NCBI RefSeq assembly: GCF_032452875.1
Contig: NC_083869.1
Coordinates: 123,014,001-123,078,000, forward strand
Source: Bos javanicus
Taxonomy: Eukaryota > Chordata > Mammalia > Artiodactyla > Bovidae
Direction of reading: 5' to 3'
DNA: 64,000 nucleotides
This document shows, piece after piece, positions 43,549-53,665 of the stretch (positions are counted from its first letter, which is position 1; every line of letters begins with the position of its first letter). The position numbers and the translations under genes were made by a program. Below the pieces are notes generated by a model. The model ran no database searches. It had not been told where the DNA came from and saw nothing but the letters and a program-made list of their open reading frames with translations.

Positions 43549-44913
43549 GCGACCTGGGTATTTTTTGACCGTAAGGTTGGGAGCGCACAATCTTTCATAT
43601 GGAAGAGGGATAGGCGATGAGCTCAGAAGAGTGTGGATCATGCCAGCAAGTCACATGGGCAGGCAGCTCAGACTCCTTCAAAACCAGCTCCTGCCACATC
43701 ACTTCCTTCCCTTAGTCCCTGCAGACGGCCGCCTGGGGCTTCCGTGTGACCAGCTGACTGATGAAGAGAGGACTTGAGCCTGCTTTACAGGTGTGTCCGC
43801 ACAGTGGGCTGGTACCACCGGGAAGTAGACAGCTACCCCACTTCCAACCCATGTTGGGGTGACGCTGAAAGACAGTGGTGAACCAAAATCCTTCCAGGGG
43901 GCAGAATTTGGAGTGGTACATCTGAAAGTCCACCAAGTCTAGAGTAAGAGAAAGCCATAGACTCATATGCATGGCCAGTGGTTTGGCAGATGGTCAGGGA
44001 CTTGGAAGGAATAGGATTGAAGACCAGTGATGAGATAGTCTGGGAAGATGTCTGGCTGGACATCTCAGATGTTCTAATCGCTGAAGATATTTGTGTCCCA
44101 AGTGAATGTTCACCAGAGGGAATCCACTGTAGATGAGATCCCAAATAATCAGATGGCAAAAAAGAAACTTTGCACACAGCCTCCTTTCCCGCGGCCACCC
44201 CAATGCTTGCTCCATGGGCATGTGAACAAGTAGCTATGGAGTCGGCTGGGACTGTCTGTCATCAAAGCAGAACTGATAAGAGCCTAACAGCAGAGACCAG
44301 CACCGAGGCCCCAACGTGGCACCCATTCCCAGCAGGACCTGCCGGCCACCTGGTGGCTGGTTGACAGCACTGGACATCTTCAGCATGGAGGGGGAAGGGA
44401 TTCACCCCTGTTGGAATAAACGCACATTCTGGGTCTGGATTTCCTGCAACATCATCCATCAACTCCAAAATGCCTTAGCCTCCACCACAGCATTCCTCAT
44501 GGGGCTGCTTCTGATCAGGGAACTCATGATACAGAAGGAAAGTGCAGCCATTGGCTCGTGTCCATGGAGTTAACTGGTCTTACCACATGCCTGGAAGTGG
44601 CTGGCCTAACTGAAAGATGGAATGGTTACTGGGGGCTCAGTTGTGGAGCCAATCAGGAGATAACACCCTGAAAACTTGGAGTTCTTGCTGATGGGATGCA
44701 GACTATGCTTTGAATCTAAGGCTGTTATCTGTGCTGGCTCCCTGGCTCCTGCTCCTGGCTGCGGGGGAACCAGCACCCCTGGACTCCAGGAGACGAGGTG
44801 GGAGTGGCTCCCGTCACTATTATACTGAAGAGCTTGGAGTTTGGTCCCATCCTGGCAACTTTGAACTAAGGGCATAAGGCTTCCACTGGGGGACACATCA
44901 ATGGCTCTGGAAG

Positions 44914-45132
44914 ATGAGACTGCCACCTGGCCATTTGGGACTTAATGCTGCTGAACCAACAGTCAAGAAAGAGGTTAATCTGCTTTCTGGAATGATTGAT
45001 CTCGATTGCCAAAGGGAAACTGGGCTGCTACTACACATGGGGGAAAGATGGGGAGGAGAATCTGGGTCAGGGGTTTCTGCAAGTCATCCCTTAGTCCTTC
45101 AGGTCCCATTGGGAAGGATAATGGAAAACTAA
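44914..45132 (+). pseudogene. dUTPase-like remnant of ERVL pol
   Basis: 72 codons contain RLPPGHLGL at the start and GMIDLDCQRE at 44989-45018. This resembles dUTPase motif 3 (G-x-I-D-x-D-Y-x-G-E) with Tyr and Gly lost. dUTPase would keep uracil out of viral DNA. Other dUTPase motifs are not seen, and no start or upstream frame is intact. It is the main evidence for the ERVL class. Confidence 0.55.
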
Positions 45133-45140
45133 AGCATCCC

Positions 45141-45840
45141 TCTCCCACCCCAACAAAGGCAGGATGACTGAGGACTCAGACTATTCAGCAGCGAAGATTT
45201 TGTCACACCACCAGGTGAAAAGCCTGATCATTTGAGCATTTGGACAAGGAAGGGGTTGATTAGGGGGCTATGGAGTGAGTGAGGAAGAAGGAAGCCACAG
45301 TACCAACTATGGCCTCAAGATCAGCATAAAAAATCATGAAAAATCAGCAGTAGCTTTGCATATTTTCAATTTGCTTCCCACATACCTGTTTTACCCATGG
45401 ATGCTAGTCCCTTTCTTCTATTTTTTCTCATTTTAATTTTATATACAAGGGGTTGCAAGTTAACTCAGAAATTTAGTCTTTGGTAACAGAACAGTCAGCA
45501 AACCGTGTCTGAATCAGAGGAGTAAGTTATAGTTAGCAATGGATTCAACATGTCTTAGGACTGTGGGCCTCCTTGTTTTAGAGAAAAATCTGGTTCACTT
45601 AAAAGATACGTAGCTGCCGTTTGTAGGCTGGAGATAGAGTTCTTTGCTGCTGAATGGGAATTCAAAGATGTGTACACGGGTACTTATGAGTACACATGAC
45701 TAGCCGAAGACGTGCACCATGCCGGTTTCAGAGTTACTGCATCTCGTCGGCTCCAATTCACTCAGATTTGTGGGGATGGAAATGGGCGTCACTTTGCAGC
45801 TTTTCCCTTTTCCAGCTTAACTTTCCATGCTAAACTTTGT
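45141..45840 (+). mobile_element. Probable ERVL 3' noncoding region/LTR
   Basis: Sequence after the pol remnant: GTGAGTGAGGAAGAAGGAAGCC (purine-rich, polypurine-tract-like, 45269), then AT-rich DNA with TTTTATATACAAGG near 45437 and no open frames. It fits the env-less 3' part of an ERVL element and its LTR, but the edges cannot be drawn. Confidence 0.4.
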
Positions 45841-46051
45841 CAGTAGAGGGCAGTGGAGAGACGTCCATCCGCGGTCTGGTGCACACTCTGGCTCAGTAGG
45901 CTGTTGCAGGGGCACTGGCCTCCCCAGCACCCAGGTCCCGGTAGGGAACATGGATGTTTTAACAGAAAGAAGCTCTGTGATGCGTGAGACTTCTCCAGCA
46001 TCCCGCTCCTGCAGCGCAACTGGCTTTCCCGGGGCTTGACCCTGTAGTACA

Positions 46052-46273
46052 CATTGGGTCTTGTAATTAAACCCTGCAAGGGGGAGAGCAGAGTGGGCTG
46101 CTGGCAGAAGGGTGGCCTTGCAATCTGGGGAGAGTCAAAGTCAATCCCTTCCCCTCCCTGAGAACTGATCGCTAGTTCAAAGCACCCCCCACATCCCTTC
46201 CCCCGCCTCCTTTCATCTTCAAAGCAACCCTGGAGTTGGGTCACTGCTGTTTATTCCTGAAAAAGAGGCCCAG
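46052..46273 (+). repeat. Left arm of inverted duplication
   Basis: The reverse complement of this block aligns with 47159-47364 at roughly 85% identity by eye. The inner about 150 bases are an antisense MIR; the outer about 75 bases (GGTGGCCTTGCAATCTGGGGAGAGTCAAAG region) are not MIR, yet are also shared. An 11-base gap is the largest difference. Confidence 0.85.
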
Positions 46274-46708
46274 CAGGGGAGGTAAAAAGCCCAGGGTCAA
46301 GTAGCTATTGGTGGAGGTCCCAGTGGCCGGAGGTTTCTCCCAATAGCTTCCAAAGGTGATTTCATAGCAGATGCATCCAGCGAGTCACCTTGCTAGAAAC
46401 AGCATTCCTTGGCATCCTTAAAGAATGGATTTCTGGAAATTCTGGAGGGCAGACTCCAGCAAGTTCCACCTGTGTGGCATCACGGGGACTTCCCTGCCAC
46501 TAAGCGAGCTACAACTCTGCCCTCTTCTTCAGGGTGTGGGCTCTTCCTTGGTACCCTGTCTCAGCCCTAGAGGTAGTGGCTGAGACATATATTTGCATTT
46601 CTGGATTTGAAAGCACTGATAGCATTCTTTTCACTTCCTACTAGCCAATCCCTTGTTACTCTGATCCACGGTTGCAATGAAGATTATTTGTGTTGAACTT
46701 TCCCTGTT

Positions 46709-46895
46709 TGGGCTTCCCTAGTGGCTCAGATGGAGAAGAATTTACCTGCAATGTGGGAGACCTGGGTTGGGGAGGTCCCCCTGAGAAGGGAATGGCAACT
46801 CGCTCCAGTATTCTTGCCTGGAGAGTCCCATGGACAGAGGAGCCTGGCGGGCTACAGTCCCCGGTTGCAGAGTTGGACAAGACTGAGTGGCTAAC
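46709..46895 (+). mobile_element. Bov-tA SINE
   Basis: Sense SINE (GGGCTTCCCTAGTGGCTC to GACTGAGTGGCTAAC) with a perfect 12-base target duplication ACTTTCCCTGTT at 46697-46708 and 46896-46907. It lies in the spacer of the inverted duplication. Confidence 0.95.
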
Positions 46896-47158
46896 ACTTT
46901 CCCTGTTCACGTTCCTGTGTGGTTCCTGTCTCCTGGAGGGTCCTGCACTGATGCCCCCAGGCTGGTAGGCAGGCAGAGTGCCCTGCAGGGTGGCCAGAGG
47001 GCAGGAAATGCTCAGGGACTTTGAAAGCCAGAGCCTGGTGTTCAACCACCCACAGAGGCAGGGAGGAGGAGGAAGGATGCAGGTGAATCAGAGGAGGGGC
47101 TGCAGGTCCCAGGTCCACCACCGATAGGGGCATGGCCCTGGGCCTGTCCCCTCCCCCT

Positions 47159-47364
47159 CTGGGCCTCCTTTTCAGGAATAAACAGCAGCACACTCCAATT
47201 CCAGGGCTGCTTGGAAGATGAAAGGAGGTGGGGGAAGGGATGTGGGGGCGCTTTGAACCAGGGCTCAGTGCTCCGGGAGGGGGAGAAGGGGCTGACTTTG
47301 ACTCTCCCCAGAGTGCAAGGCCACCCCTCTGCCGGCAGCCAGGGCTTAATTACAGGACCCAGTC
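47159..47364 (+). repeat. Right arm of inverted duplication
   Basis: Partner of 46052-46273 in opposite orientation, starting in a sense MIR (CTGGGCCTCCTTTTCAGGA). Weaker similarity extends inward to about 47108, matching the left arm out to about 46320. Confidence 0.85.
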
Positions 47365-47524
47365 AACCAATCCTGAGACTTGGGCTGTTAACCCCTTCTG
47401 AGTCAGCCTGTCTCTGCAGGGCGTGGGAGGTGGTGCCTACAAGAGCCAGGAGTTGAAGTCTTCCCAGTGTGCAGGGGTCAAGGAGATCAACCTCTGGGAG
47501 ACTTGGTTTCCTTAAGTTCTCACT

Positions 47525-47660
47525 TTACTTCTCTGTCACAAATCTTTTTTGAGCCCCTGTTACATGATGGGCACCTGCTGAGGGGAGTGGGGAGTGAAAC
47601 TGACCCAGCCATGGACATCAGAGACAAGCAGGGAGGGCAGACGGGGATAAATAACCACCC
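47525..47660 (-). repeat. L2 LINE fragment
   Basis: TTGAGCCCCTGTTACATGATGGGCACC, CCAGCCATGGACATCAGAG and GGGGATAAATAACC follow the antisense L2 end, diverged. Confidence 0.5.
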
Positions 47661-47705
47661 AGCATGCAGAAATGCCCACTAGGGATGGGGGTGGTGAGAA
47701 GGGCA

Positions 47706-47905
47706 CCGGTGGGAGTGACCTTGGACTAGCCTCTTCTCTCTTTGCACCTCAGTTTCCTCATCTGTAAAATGGGGCCAGTCATACCTCCACCGAGGGCGGG
47801 GTGGGGGCGATGTGAAGGTGAAATGCAGTCTCACCTATAAAGTGCTCAGCAGGTGCTGGCATGCGTGGTGGGTGCCCAGCACTGGTTATTATTATGATTA
47901 TTATT
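47706..47905 (+). repeat. MIR SINE
   Basis: Well-kept sense MIR: CACCTCAGTTTCCTCATCTG, AAAATGGGGCCAGTCATACC and AAGTGCTCAGCAGGTGCTGGC, ending in TTATTATTATGATTATTATT. Confidence 0.85.
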
Positions 47906-47949
47906 CTACGTTTCTTCAGCAGAGGCACACACATTAGTGGGAACTAATC

Positions 47950-48035
47950 CCTAATTTGTTGTGTGATCTCAGGCAAGCTGCTTCCCTCTCTGTTCTCAGC
48001 TTCTCCCTCTGAGCACAGAGGTGTAAGGGGGCTCC
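47950..48035 (+). repeat. MIR SINE fragment
   Basis: TTGTTGTGTGATCTCAGGCAAGCTGCTTCCC and CTCTGTTCTCAGCTTCTCCC are part of the sense MIR head and core. Confidence 0.6.
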
Positions 48036-48444
48036 CCACTCAGATGGGGGTCAGGTTCCAAGTCCATGTCAGGGCCCAGGGCTCCTCCCCAACCTGGGGC
48101 TCCCAGAGGAGGACGAGGTCACAGCAGAGGTCACTGGGCTGAGGAGGAAAGGTGGGGTCTGTCTTCTCTGAAAACTCTCATTGTCTGTGGGATGAAACTG
48201 GCTCAGGAACCACATTCCCCTCCTTGTCCCTCCAGCCACTGGCCACTCTGCAACCTCTTCTCAACCCTCTGCCCAGGCTCCGGCTCACCCGGCCACACCT
48301 CAGCCTGGCCTCAGAGAGTAATTCTAGATGAGAGGATTGGGGCTGACTGGAGAGGTCCTTGGACAATCCAGGTGATGCCCCATTTCATGGAGGAGTAAAC
48401 TGAGCCCAGGGCTTGGCCCCACTCACCATGCTGCCTTCACCCCT
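48036..48444. other. No recognised gene
   Basis: Possible weak L2 (about 48175-48310) and an antisense MIR scrap (CATTTCATGGAGGAGTAAACTGAG near 48380). Nothing coding is recognised. Confidence 0.35.
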
Positions 48445-48515
48445 TCCACAAAGCATGGCACACAGCAGGCATCTAGTAAAGATCTGTGGGATGCGATGGT
48501 GGATTGATGAATGAC
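48445..48515 (+). repeat. L2 LINE tail
   Basis: CATGGCACACAGCAGGCATCTAGTAAAG and the GATTGATGAATGACTGAG end are the sense L2 3' terminus. Confidence 0.6.
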
Positions 48516-49169
48516 TGAGACAGGAGTGCCTGCTGCAGGCCCGGAACTGGGGGTGCGGCGGGGAAGTGCCTGCAGGAGCCCAGCTACTTTCTAGGCTGCT
48601 GCACAAAAGCTGACTCCGACGCCTGCAGGAGGCTCTGTTAATCCCCAGCTCCAGCTTTTCCTCCTTGCTACTGCCTATCCTAGGTGTGCATGACTGTGTG
48701 TGTGTGCACACGCACGCATGTATATAGAGAGATGCAGCATCAAGCATCTGGCCTGTGTGCTGCCAAACTGGAGGGAAGTGGTTCCCGGAGGCGTGGAGGT
48801 GGGTATTTATTGGGAGTTCCCAGGGTCTGCTTGCAGGGCAGAGACGCAGCCCTTGGAACCGGATTGAGTCCCTCAGGTCTCCTGTCAGGGTGGAGGGATA
48901 CTGAAAGGAGACAACGGGAACAGCAGGGACTTTGGGAGAGGGAGAACAAGAGGAGGAAAACTCACACACACAGTCACAGGAGTAAGCTGCAGGGAGCTCT
49001 GGCTGCTTGCCTCTTCCAGGAAGCCTCCCTTTTACCTTGCCTTGGACTGGGATCCTGGAGCCTACATTCAGCACCCGCTTCCCAGCTGCCTGGACTAATC
49101 TGGAACTTCCAGCTGGTTGACTGGCTGTGCCTGGGTCTGTCCCCCACGTGGACAGGAGGCACCATGGCC
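48516..49169. other. No recognised feature
   Basis: Single-copy sequence with a TG/CA patch at 48683-48722 (TGTGTGTGTGCACACGCACGC). Overlapping open frames of 229 (minus) and 186 (plus) codons show no domain and extend into repeats. Confidence 0.4.
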
Positions 49170-49370
49170 ATGTATACCTCTCTCATGGTGGATGGGATTT
49201 TGAACATCAGTCAAAGGGTCGTCTGTTCACAGAGTGGAAGGTAGAGGTTCAGAGAGTCTGAGTGACCCGTCCAAGGTCACACAATGCCAAGGGCAGAATC
49301 AGGATTCAACCCAGGTTGATCTGACCCTGAGGTCTGGGCTCTGACATACTCACTGAACTGAACCACTAAA
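49170..49370 (-). repeat. MIR SINE
   Basis: Antisense MIR with well-kept GACCCGTCCAAGGTCACACAATG and AGGATTCAACCCAGGTTGATCTGACC, running into the head. Confidence 0.8.
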
Positions 49371-49439
49371 TTAATCAGTTTCAAAGGGGAAAGGGCTTCC
49401 TCTCAGGGTGACTGGGAAGGGTCCACCCAGAAACAGGTG

Positions 49440-49563
49440 GACTTCTTAGAACCCCAGCAAACTCTTACTCAACCTTCAGAGCCCAGCTAGCATGTCCACT
49501 TCGTTACTCCAGCTGCAGGGTCCAGCCGCAGTCTGGCACACAGTGGGCACAGGAGAGATTTGT
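49440..49563 (+). repeat. L2 LINE 3' end
   Basis: CTCAACCTTCAGAGCCCAGC and TCTGGCACACAGTGGGCACAGG are a sense L2 end, facing the next L2 tail to tail. Confidence 0.55.
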
Positions 49564-49564
49564 T

Positions 49565-50200
49565 ATCCATTCATTCATTCCTTCACTCATCCATTCACTC
49601 ATTCATTCATTACAAAGTCTGCACTGAGCCTCCACTACCTCCAGGGCATGTTCTAAAGGCTATAGCAGCATCAAGCAGTCAGACAAAGTTCCTCCTCTGA
49701 GAATTCTATTAAACAAACCCACAAATTAGTGTGTAATTATAACTTGTGTTAAGCTGTGAAGGAGAGGAAATAGATTTGAGAGAGAATCTTAGGAGGAAGA
49801 CACTAATTTGGAATGGGGGACGGTGATCAGAGAAGGTTCTCTGAGGAGGGAGGTTTAGATTAAAAAAAAGAAAACAAAAAACCCTGAAGTCCGAAGAAGT
49901 AACCAAGCCCAAAAGGGGGTCAGGGGGCTTTTAGAAGCCGGGTCACCCTAGTTCTAGTGGCCAGGAAGGGAGGGGAACTGACCTGAGAACAGGTAAGTGT
50001 TGCCAGTCAGGAAATGACGGGGCAGTAGTTTGAACTGATGACTCTGCAGATGGATGGAGAGTAGGTAGGGGCAAGCGTGGAAGTGGGGAGACCAGTGAGG
50101 AGGCCGTGGAGGACCCAGGAAGGGAAGACTGGGCTGAGTGAGGTTGGGGGTGGGAGACAAAGAAGAGGGGAGACACGTCAAATGCATGGTTGGATTGATA
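49565..50200 (-). repeat. L2 LINE 3' end, antisense
   Basis: It starts with the antisense tail (CCATTCATTCATTCCTTCACTC), then CTACCTCCAGGGCATGTTC, ACAAAGTTCCTCCTCTGAG, TCAGAGAAGGTTCTCTGAGG and AAGTGGGGAGACCAGTGAGGAGG in antisense L2 order. An A-rich insertion AAAAAAAAGAAAACAAAAAAC is at 49862-49882. Confidence 0.7.
49569..49612. repeat. (CATT)n microsatellite
   Basis: Imperfect CATT/CACT units, grown from the tail of the antisense L2. Confidence 0.7.
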
Positions 50201-50709
50201 AGAGTGGCCATGGCTGGGGCAGGCGATGGCAATGGTAGTGGGTGAGGAGACAGCAAGCTGTCCCCCTGTCCTGATCTCCCCAGGACTCCTGTCAGCCCAG
50301 GCTCTAGGATCAAGGGGGGGGGGTCATCCTCATCCCTCATCCCTCATCCCTCAGGAGCAGGAACCCAGGCTTGAAAAATGCCAAAACCCAGCATAAGTCA
50401 TCTGTCCCTCTCTTGGCCATGGAGTGCCACCCTCCCCCCCACCCCGCAGGAGTCCCCGAGGGGCTGGAGGTGGGTCAGGAAGGAGTCAGGTGTAGGGATG
50501 AGGGACTGGTGTCCTGACTCTCCCTGTCCTGATGGGGAGGGTGACCTTGGGCAAGACTCTCCTCCCAGACCCCCACGGGAGAACAGCTGCAAGAGGGCAA
50601 AGGGGTCTGGGTCAGGTGATCCCAGGGCGGCTCGAGACCCCACCCTCCCGGTGTGGCCTCACTTGGGAGGAAGGGTTAATGCGTGAGGTGCTCTGATGGT
50701 GCTGCTGGC
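50201..50709. other. No recognised gene
   Basis: GC-rich sequence with long but domain-less frames on both strands. Nothing coding is recognised. Confidence 0.4.
50317..50354. repeat. G-run and CTCATCC repeat
   Basis: A run of about 10 G is followed by three CTCATCC(CT) units. Likely length-variable. Confidence 0.7.
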
Positions 50710-50840
50710 CTGTCTGTTCCTCCTCTCCTGTGATTAATTCAGTTTGGTAAAGCGGTATTTACGCTGGAAATTTAATCGTCATTTCTGATGGCAAAGGAAT
50801 AGAAAAATAAATTGAAAGTGTCAGACGATGCATTAGGGTG
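50710..50840. promoter_or_regulatory. Possible conserved noncoding element
   Basis: An abrupt AT-rich island inside a GC-rich kilobase: TGATTAATTC at 50731-50740, TTTAATCGTC near 50771, then AAAAATAAATTGAAAG. No repeat family is recognised and no frame is open. The homeobox-type words and sharp composition change suggest an enhancer-like element; conservation was not tested. Confidence 0.35.
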
Positions 50841-51954
50841 GGTGATGAAGTGGAGCGGGGGCCGCCTACCTGGCCTCCCCATTGGGCGATTTACAGAACC
50901 AAGAAATTAGCCAAGTTTATGTTTCTGCAACTGCAGGATCAAGAAGAAGGGAGAGGGAGGCAAGGGGGTGGGGAGGTGAGAGAGGAGAGGAGTCCAGCCT
51001 GGAGGCGGAGGCAGCATTAGCGTCACTGGGTCCAGCCCAGAGAGGGGCAGGGCCTGTCTGTGATGACACAGGAGCTCAGTGAGGCTCCCTCCTCCCACCG
51101 CCAGGTCAGGGGAGGGCCCTGAGGGGTCCGGTCTCCCAGGAGTGGGTGGTCTTGGCAGTACTGATCCAGGGTCCATTCATCTGGGAGGGTTGCCCCCATC
51201 GCCCCCAGCTGCCCCTCTGCCTCAGGGAGGGGGGCCCCACCTGTGAGAGGGGCCACCTCACCGGGGGTCTCTGTGAGGACACCTTGGGCGCATGTTTCTG
51301 TGAGTTTGCAGGGACTCCATCTCCTCGGGAGTTCCCAGTCTCTCCCAGAGGCTCCTGTCCAGGGAGGACTAGGCTCCCCCAGCCGACAGTGGGCTTCTTA
51401 ACATGGGGCTCTGTTCTCCAGTGAGCTAGCATCTCCTTAGAACAAGCTCTGAGGCTGCCACGATGCTGGGGACTCCCTGCAGCACCCCCCACCCACCCCA
51501 CCCCCCACGTCCACGGCTGCCCCGGGCCTTGGGCATTGTTGTCCAGCCCTCCCGCCAAGTTGGTTGGGACCCAGGGTGGGCCGAGTCTGTGCGTAATTTG
51601 CCAGTGAGAAAAAAGGCTTCAGGAAGGGAAATTAACAATGAGGAAGCAGGGGCCCTGCTGGGCCTCCAGGGTCCCGGCCATCAATCCCAGGGGCAGATCT
51701 GTACCTGGAACCCACTCCCCAGGACCCTCACTGCATCATCTGTCACCGATCCCCACCTCCTGCGGCCTGCCCCTGATAAGGTCCTGCCTCCCTCCCGTCC
51801 CCCTCTCCCCAAATACTGCACACGCACCATTGTGCACACACGCCATTTCGCACACACGAGCTCATGCAGCCTCACGTGCACACATGCACGCACATGTTCC
51901 CCCAGCCCCCGAGGTGTGTGTCCGCATGCACATTTGCCCCACAGCCTCCTTTCT
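50841..51954. other. GC-rich single-copy sequence
   Basis: No repeat or gene is recognised. The 259-codon frame at 51463-52242 begins in C-rich sequence and runs through the next AT-rich island; it has no domain, no CpG-island promoter and no exon-like edges. CACA-rich wording lies at 51820-51900. Confidence 0.4.
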
Positions 51955-52160
51955 TCAACAATGTCCCTGTTCGTAACTCTTGTTTCCAGGTGTGATGTGA
52001 AATTCACCATTGGTTTTAAAGCTGAGAGAAGAGATGGGCAAGGAGGAGCCAAATCTCATTTTAATTATCTGCGGCAGGTCCCAGTTTTTCAGGTGATAGT
52101 TATAATAATTAAAAATTCTGTTATCAGCTCTGGTGGGGGAAGTTTCTGCCCATGCAGTCA
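51955..52160. promoter_or_regulatory. Possible conserved noncoding element
   Basis: AT-rich island with two TAATTA sites (52062-52067, 52106-52111), a TTATCA GATA-type site at 52131-52136 and TGATAG near 52094. No repeat is recognised and the flanks are GC-rich. Function inferred only. Confidence 0.35.
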
Positions 52161-52477
52161 GCTTCAGGGCCACGAGCAGGCACAGTGGCCGATAACGAGA
52201 CCCAGCTCCCCACTTCCCCGCTCCAACTCTGTCCCAAGGTGATTCTGCTGGATGAAGATTCTGAACCTGGAAGGGGAGGACAGTGAGCTCAGAGAGAGGA
52301 AACCACCAGCTACTCATCCAAGGCGGGTGCACATGACCAGGTGACTCTCGCCTGTAGAGTCTGTGGGCCCTTGGGTGGGCCTGAAGAGTCAAGGGGGCCC
52401 GGGAGGGCTCAAACTCCACTGCGAGCTGAGGCTTGTCCTGGGACCTGGAAGTCCGAATAGTATGGAACTAGCGTCTC

Positions 52478-52682
52478 CTTGGGCTTCCCTGGTAGTTCAG
52501 CTGGTAAAGAATCCGCCTGCAATGCAGGAGACCCTGGATCGATTCCTGGGTCAGAAAGATCCCCTGGAGAAGGGCATGGCAACCTACTCCAGTATCCTTG
52601 CCTGGAGAATCCCCATGGACAGAGGAGCCTGGCGGGCTGCAGTCCATGCGGTTGCAAAGAGTTGGACACGACTGAGTGTCAC
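52478..52682 (+). mobile_element. Bov-tA SINE
   Basis: Sense full-length SINE, GGGCTTCCCTGGTAGTTCAG to GGACACGACTGAGTGTCAC. No clean target duplication is seen, and its 3' end abuts the 62-base duplicated segment at 52684. Confidence 0.93.
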
Positions 52683-52683
52683 T

Positions 52684-52745
52684 AGACACCTAGACACCAG
52701 GTCAGGGACCCATAGAAGTCAGGGCTGGCAAGGGCCCCAGGAACA
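52684..52745 (+). repeat. Direct repeat copy A (62 bases)
   Basis: Matches 53877-53939 with one substitution and one single-base gap. Itself begins with two AGACACC-type units. It lies immediately after a Bov-tA SINE. Confidence 0.92.
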
Positions 52746-52799
52746 CAGTGTCTCCTTAGCACAAGCCCTGACTCCTTCTCTAGGGAGTGACCTCACTGT

Positions 52800-53003
52800 G
52801 TGTCACTGACTTACGCTGCATTGCCTCGGCTCCTGGCCACCTGCAAACACCTTCCCCGCCAGCTCCTCACGGCAGCCACCCAACAACCCCACGATGACGG
52901 AAGCTCAAGAGAGCAAAGGCTTCACCACTGTCCATCTCTGTATTCTCAACGCCCAGACCAGGACCTGGCACATAGCAGGCTCCAAAGAAATGTTTGTTTA
53001 AGG
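52800..53003 (+). repeat. L2 LINE 3' end
   Basis: The end is clear (AGGACCTGGCACATAGCAGGC, then AAATGTTTGTTTAAGG). The body upstream is diverged. Confidence 0.5.
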
Positions 53004-53034
53004 ACTACTAGAATGTGTAAGTAATAATGTGTGG

Positions 53035-53155
53035 GGATGAGAATGCCAAGAGGTACGCGTTCTCATCCCCCATTTAATAGGGGAGGAGTCTGAGGCTCAG
53101 AGAGGTGATGTGCTTGGCCAAAGTCACACAGCTGGTGGTGGGGGGGGCGCGGGTA
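53035..53155 (-). repeat. MIR SINE
   Basis: GGGGAGGAGTCTGAGGCTCAG, TGGCCAAAGTCACACAGCTGG and a short G-run follow the antisense MIR core. Confidence 0.7.
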
Positions 53156-53534
53156 GGGATTAGGAAGAGGAGGGTCAGTATAGGACTGGGCGAGCAGCAA
53201 GGATCTTGGAGAGAGAGGGCCAGAGCTAGCCAGCATTTAAACAATGAATCACCTTTTACCAGGCTCTAGTCATTCCTGGGGTCAGATGTGTGAAGCCCAG
53301 TGGCAGTAGCCTTGGTGAGGGGAGGAGAAAGGGACCGGGGAGCAGACTTACTTGCAAAAAGACCCAACCTCCTCCAATCAGCTGGGCTCTCAGGGGCGGG
53401 GACACCAGAGCCTGGCCAATCACTAGGAGGCTAGAGCAGAGGCAGGTGGAGCAGAGCCAGGCACTAAACCTGGTGTGTTCAGAATGGTCCCTCCCTACTG
53501 GCTTTTTGCTCCTTGACCTCCTTGAGTTCTCCTC
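53156..53534. other. No recognised feature
   Basis: Single-copy sequence. A minus-strand frame of 136 codons (53256-53666) runs partly through a MIR and has no domain. Confidence 0.4.
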
Positions 53535-53665
53535 CCCACATCCAGGGCAGGAATAATCACCTTCATTTTGCAGATGAGGCAGCTGAGGCCCAGAGAGGCC
53601 AAGTGACTTGCCCAAGGTCACACAGCCAGTCAGCAGCACCAGAACTGAGCCAGGCCCTGATTCCA
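53535..53665 (-). repeat. MIR SINE
   Basis: One of the best-kept MIRs here: CATTTTGCAGATGAGGCAGCTGAGG at 53563 and CTTGCCCAAGGTCACACAGCC at 53607. Confidence 0.87.

Larger units (their letters stand above)
42010..45140 (+). mobile_element. ERVL-like provirus remnant, pol region
   Basis: Decayed class III (ERVL-type) endogenous retrovirus in sense. An RT motif is at 42107-42133 and a dUTPase-like motif at 44989-45018, the order expected for ERVL pol, in which dUTPase lies at the C-terminal end. Between them the sequence (43550-44900) is frameshifted and full of stops, and probably holds RNase H and integrase debris. A young L1 (42561-43548) sits within it. No intact frame remains. Confidence 0.65.

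Noticed and set aside
48385..49074. 229-codon minus-strand open frame
   Set aside because: It overlaps a competing plus-strand frame and an L2 tail and has no recognisable domain.
51463..52242. 259-codon plus-strand open frame
   Set aside because: GC-rich chance frame running from a C-rich tract through an AT-rich island; no domain, no start context and overlapping frames on both strands.
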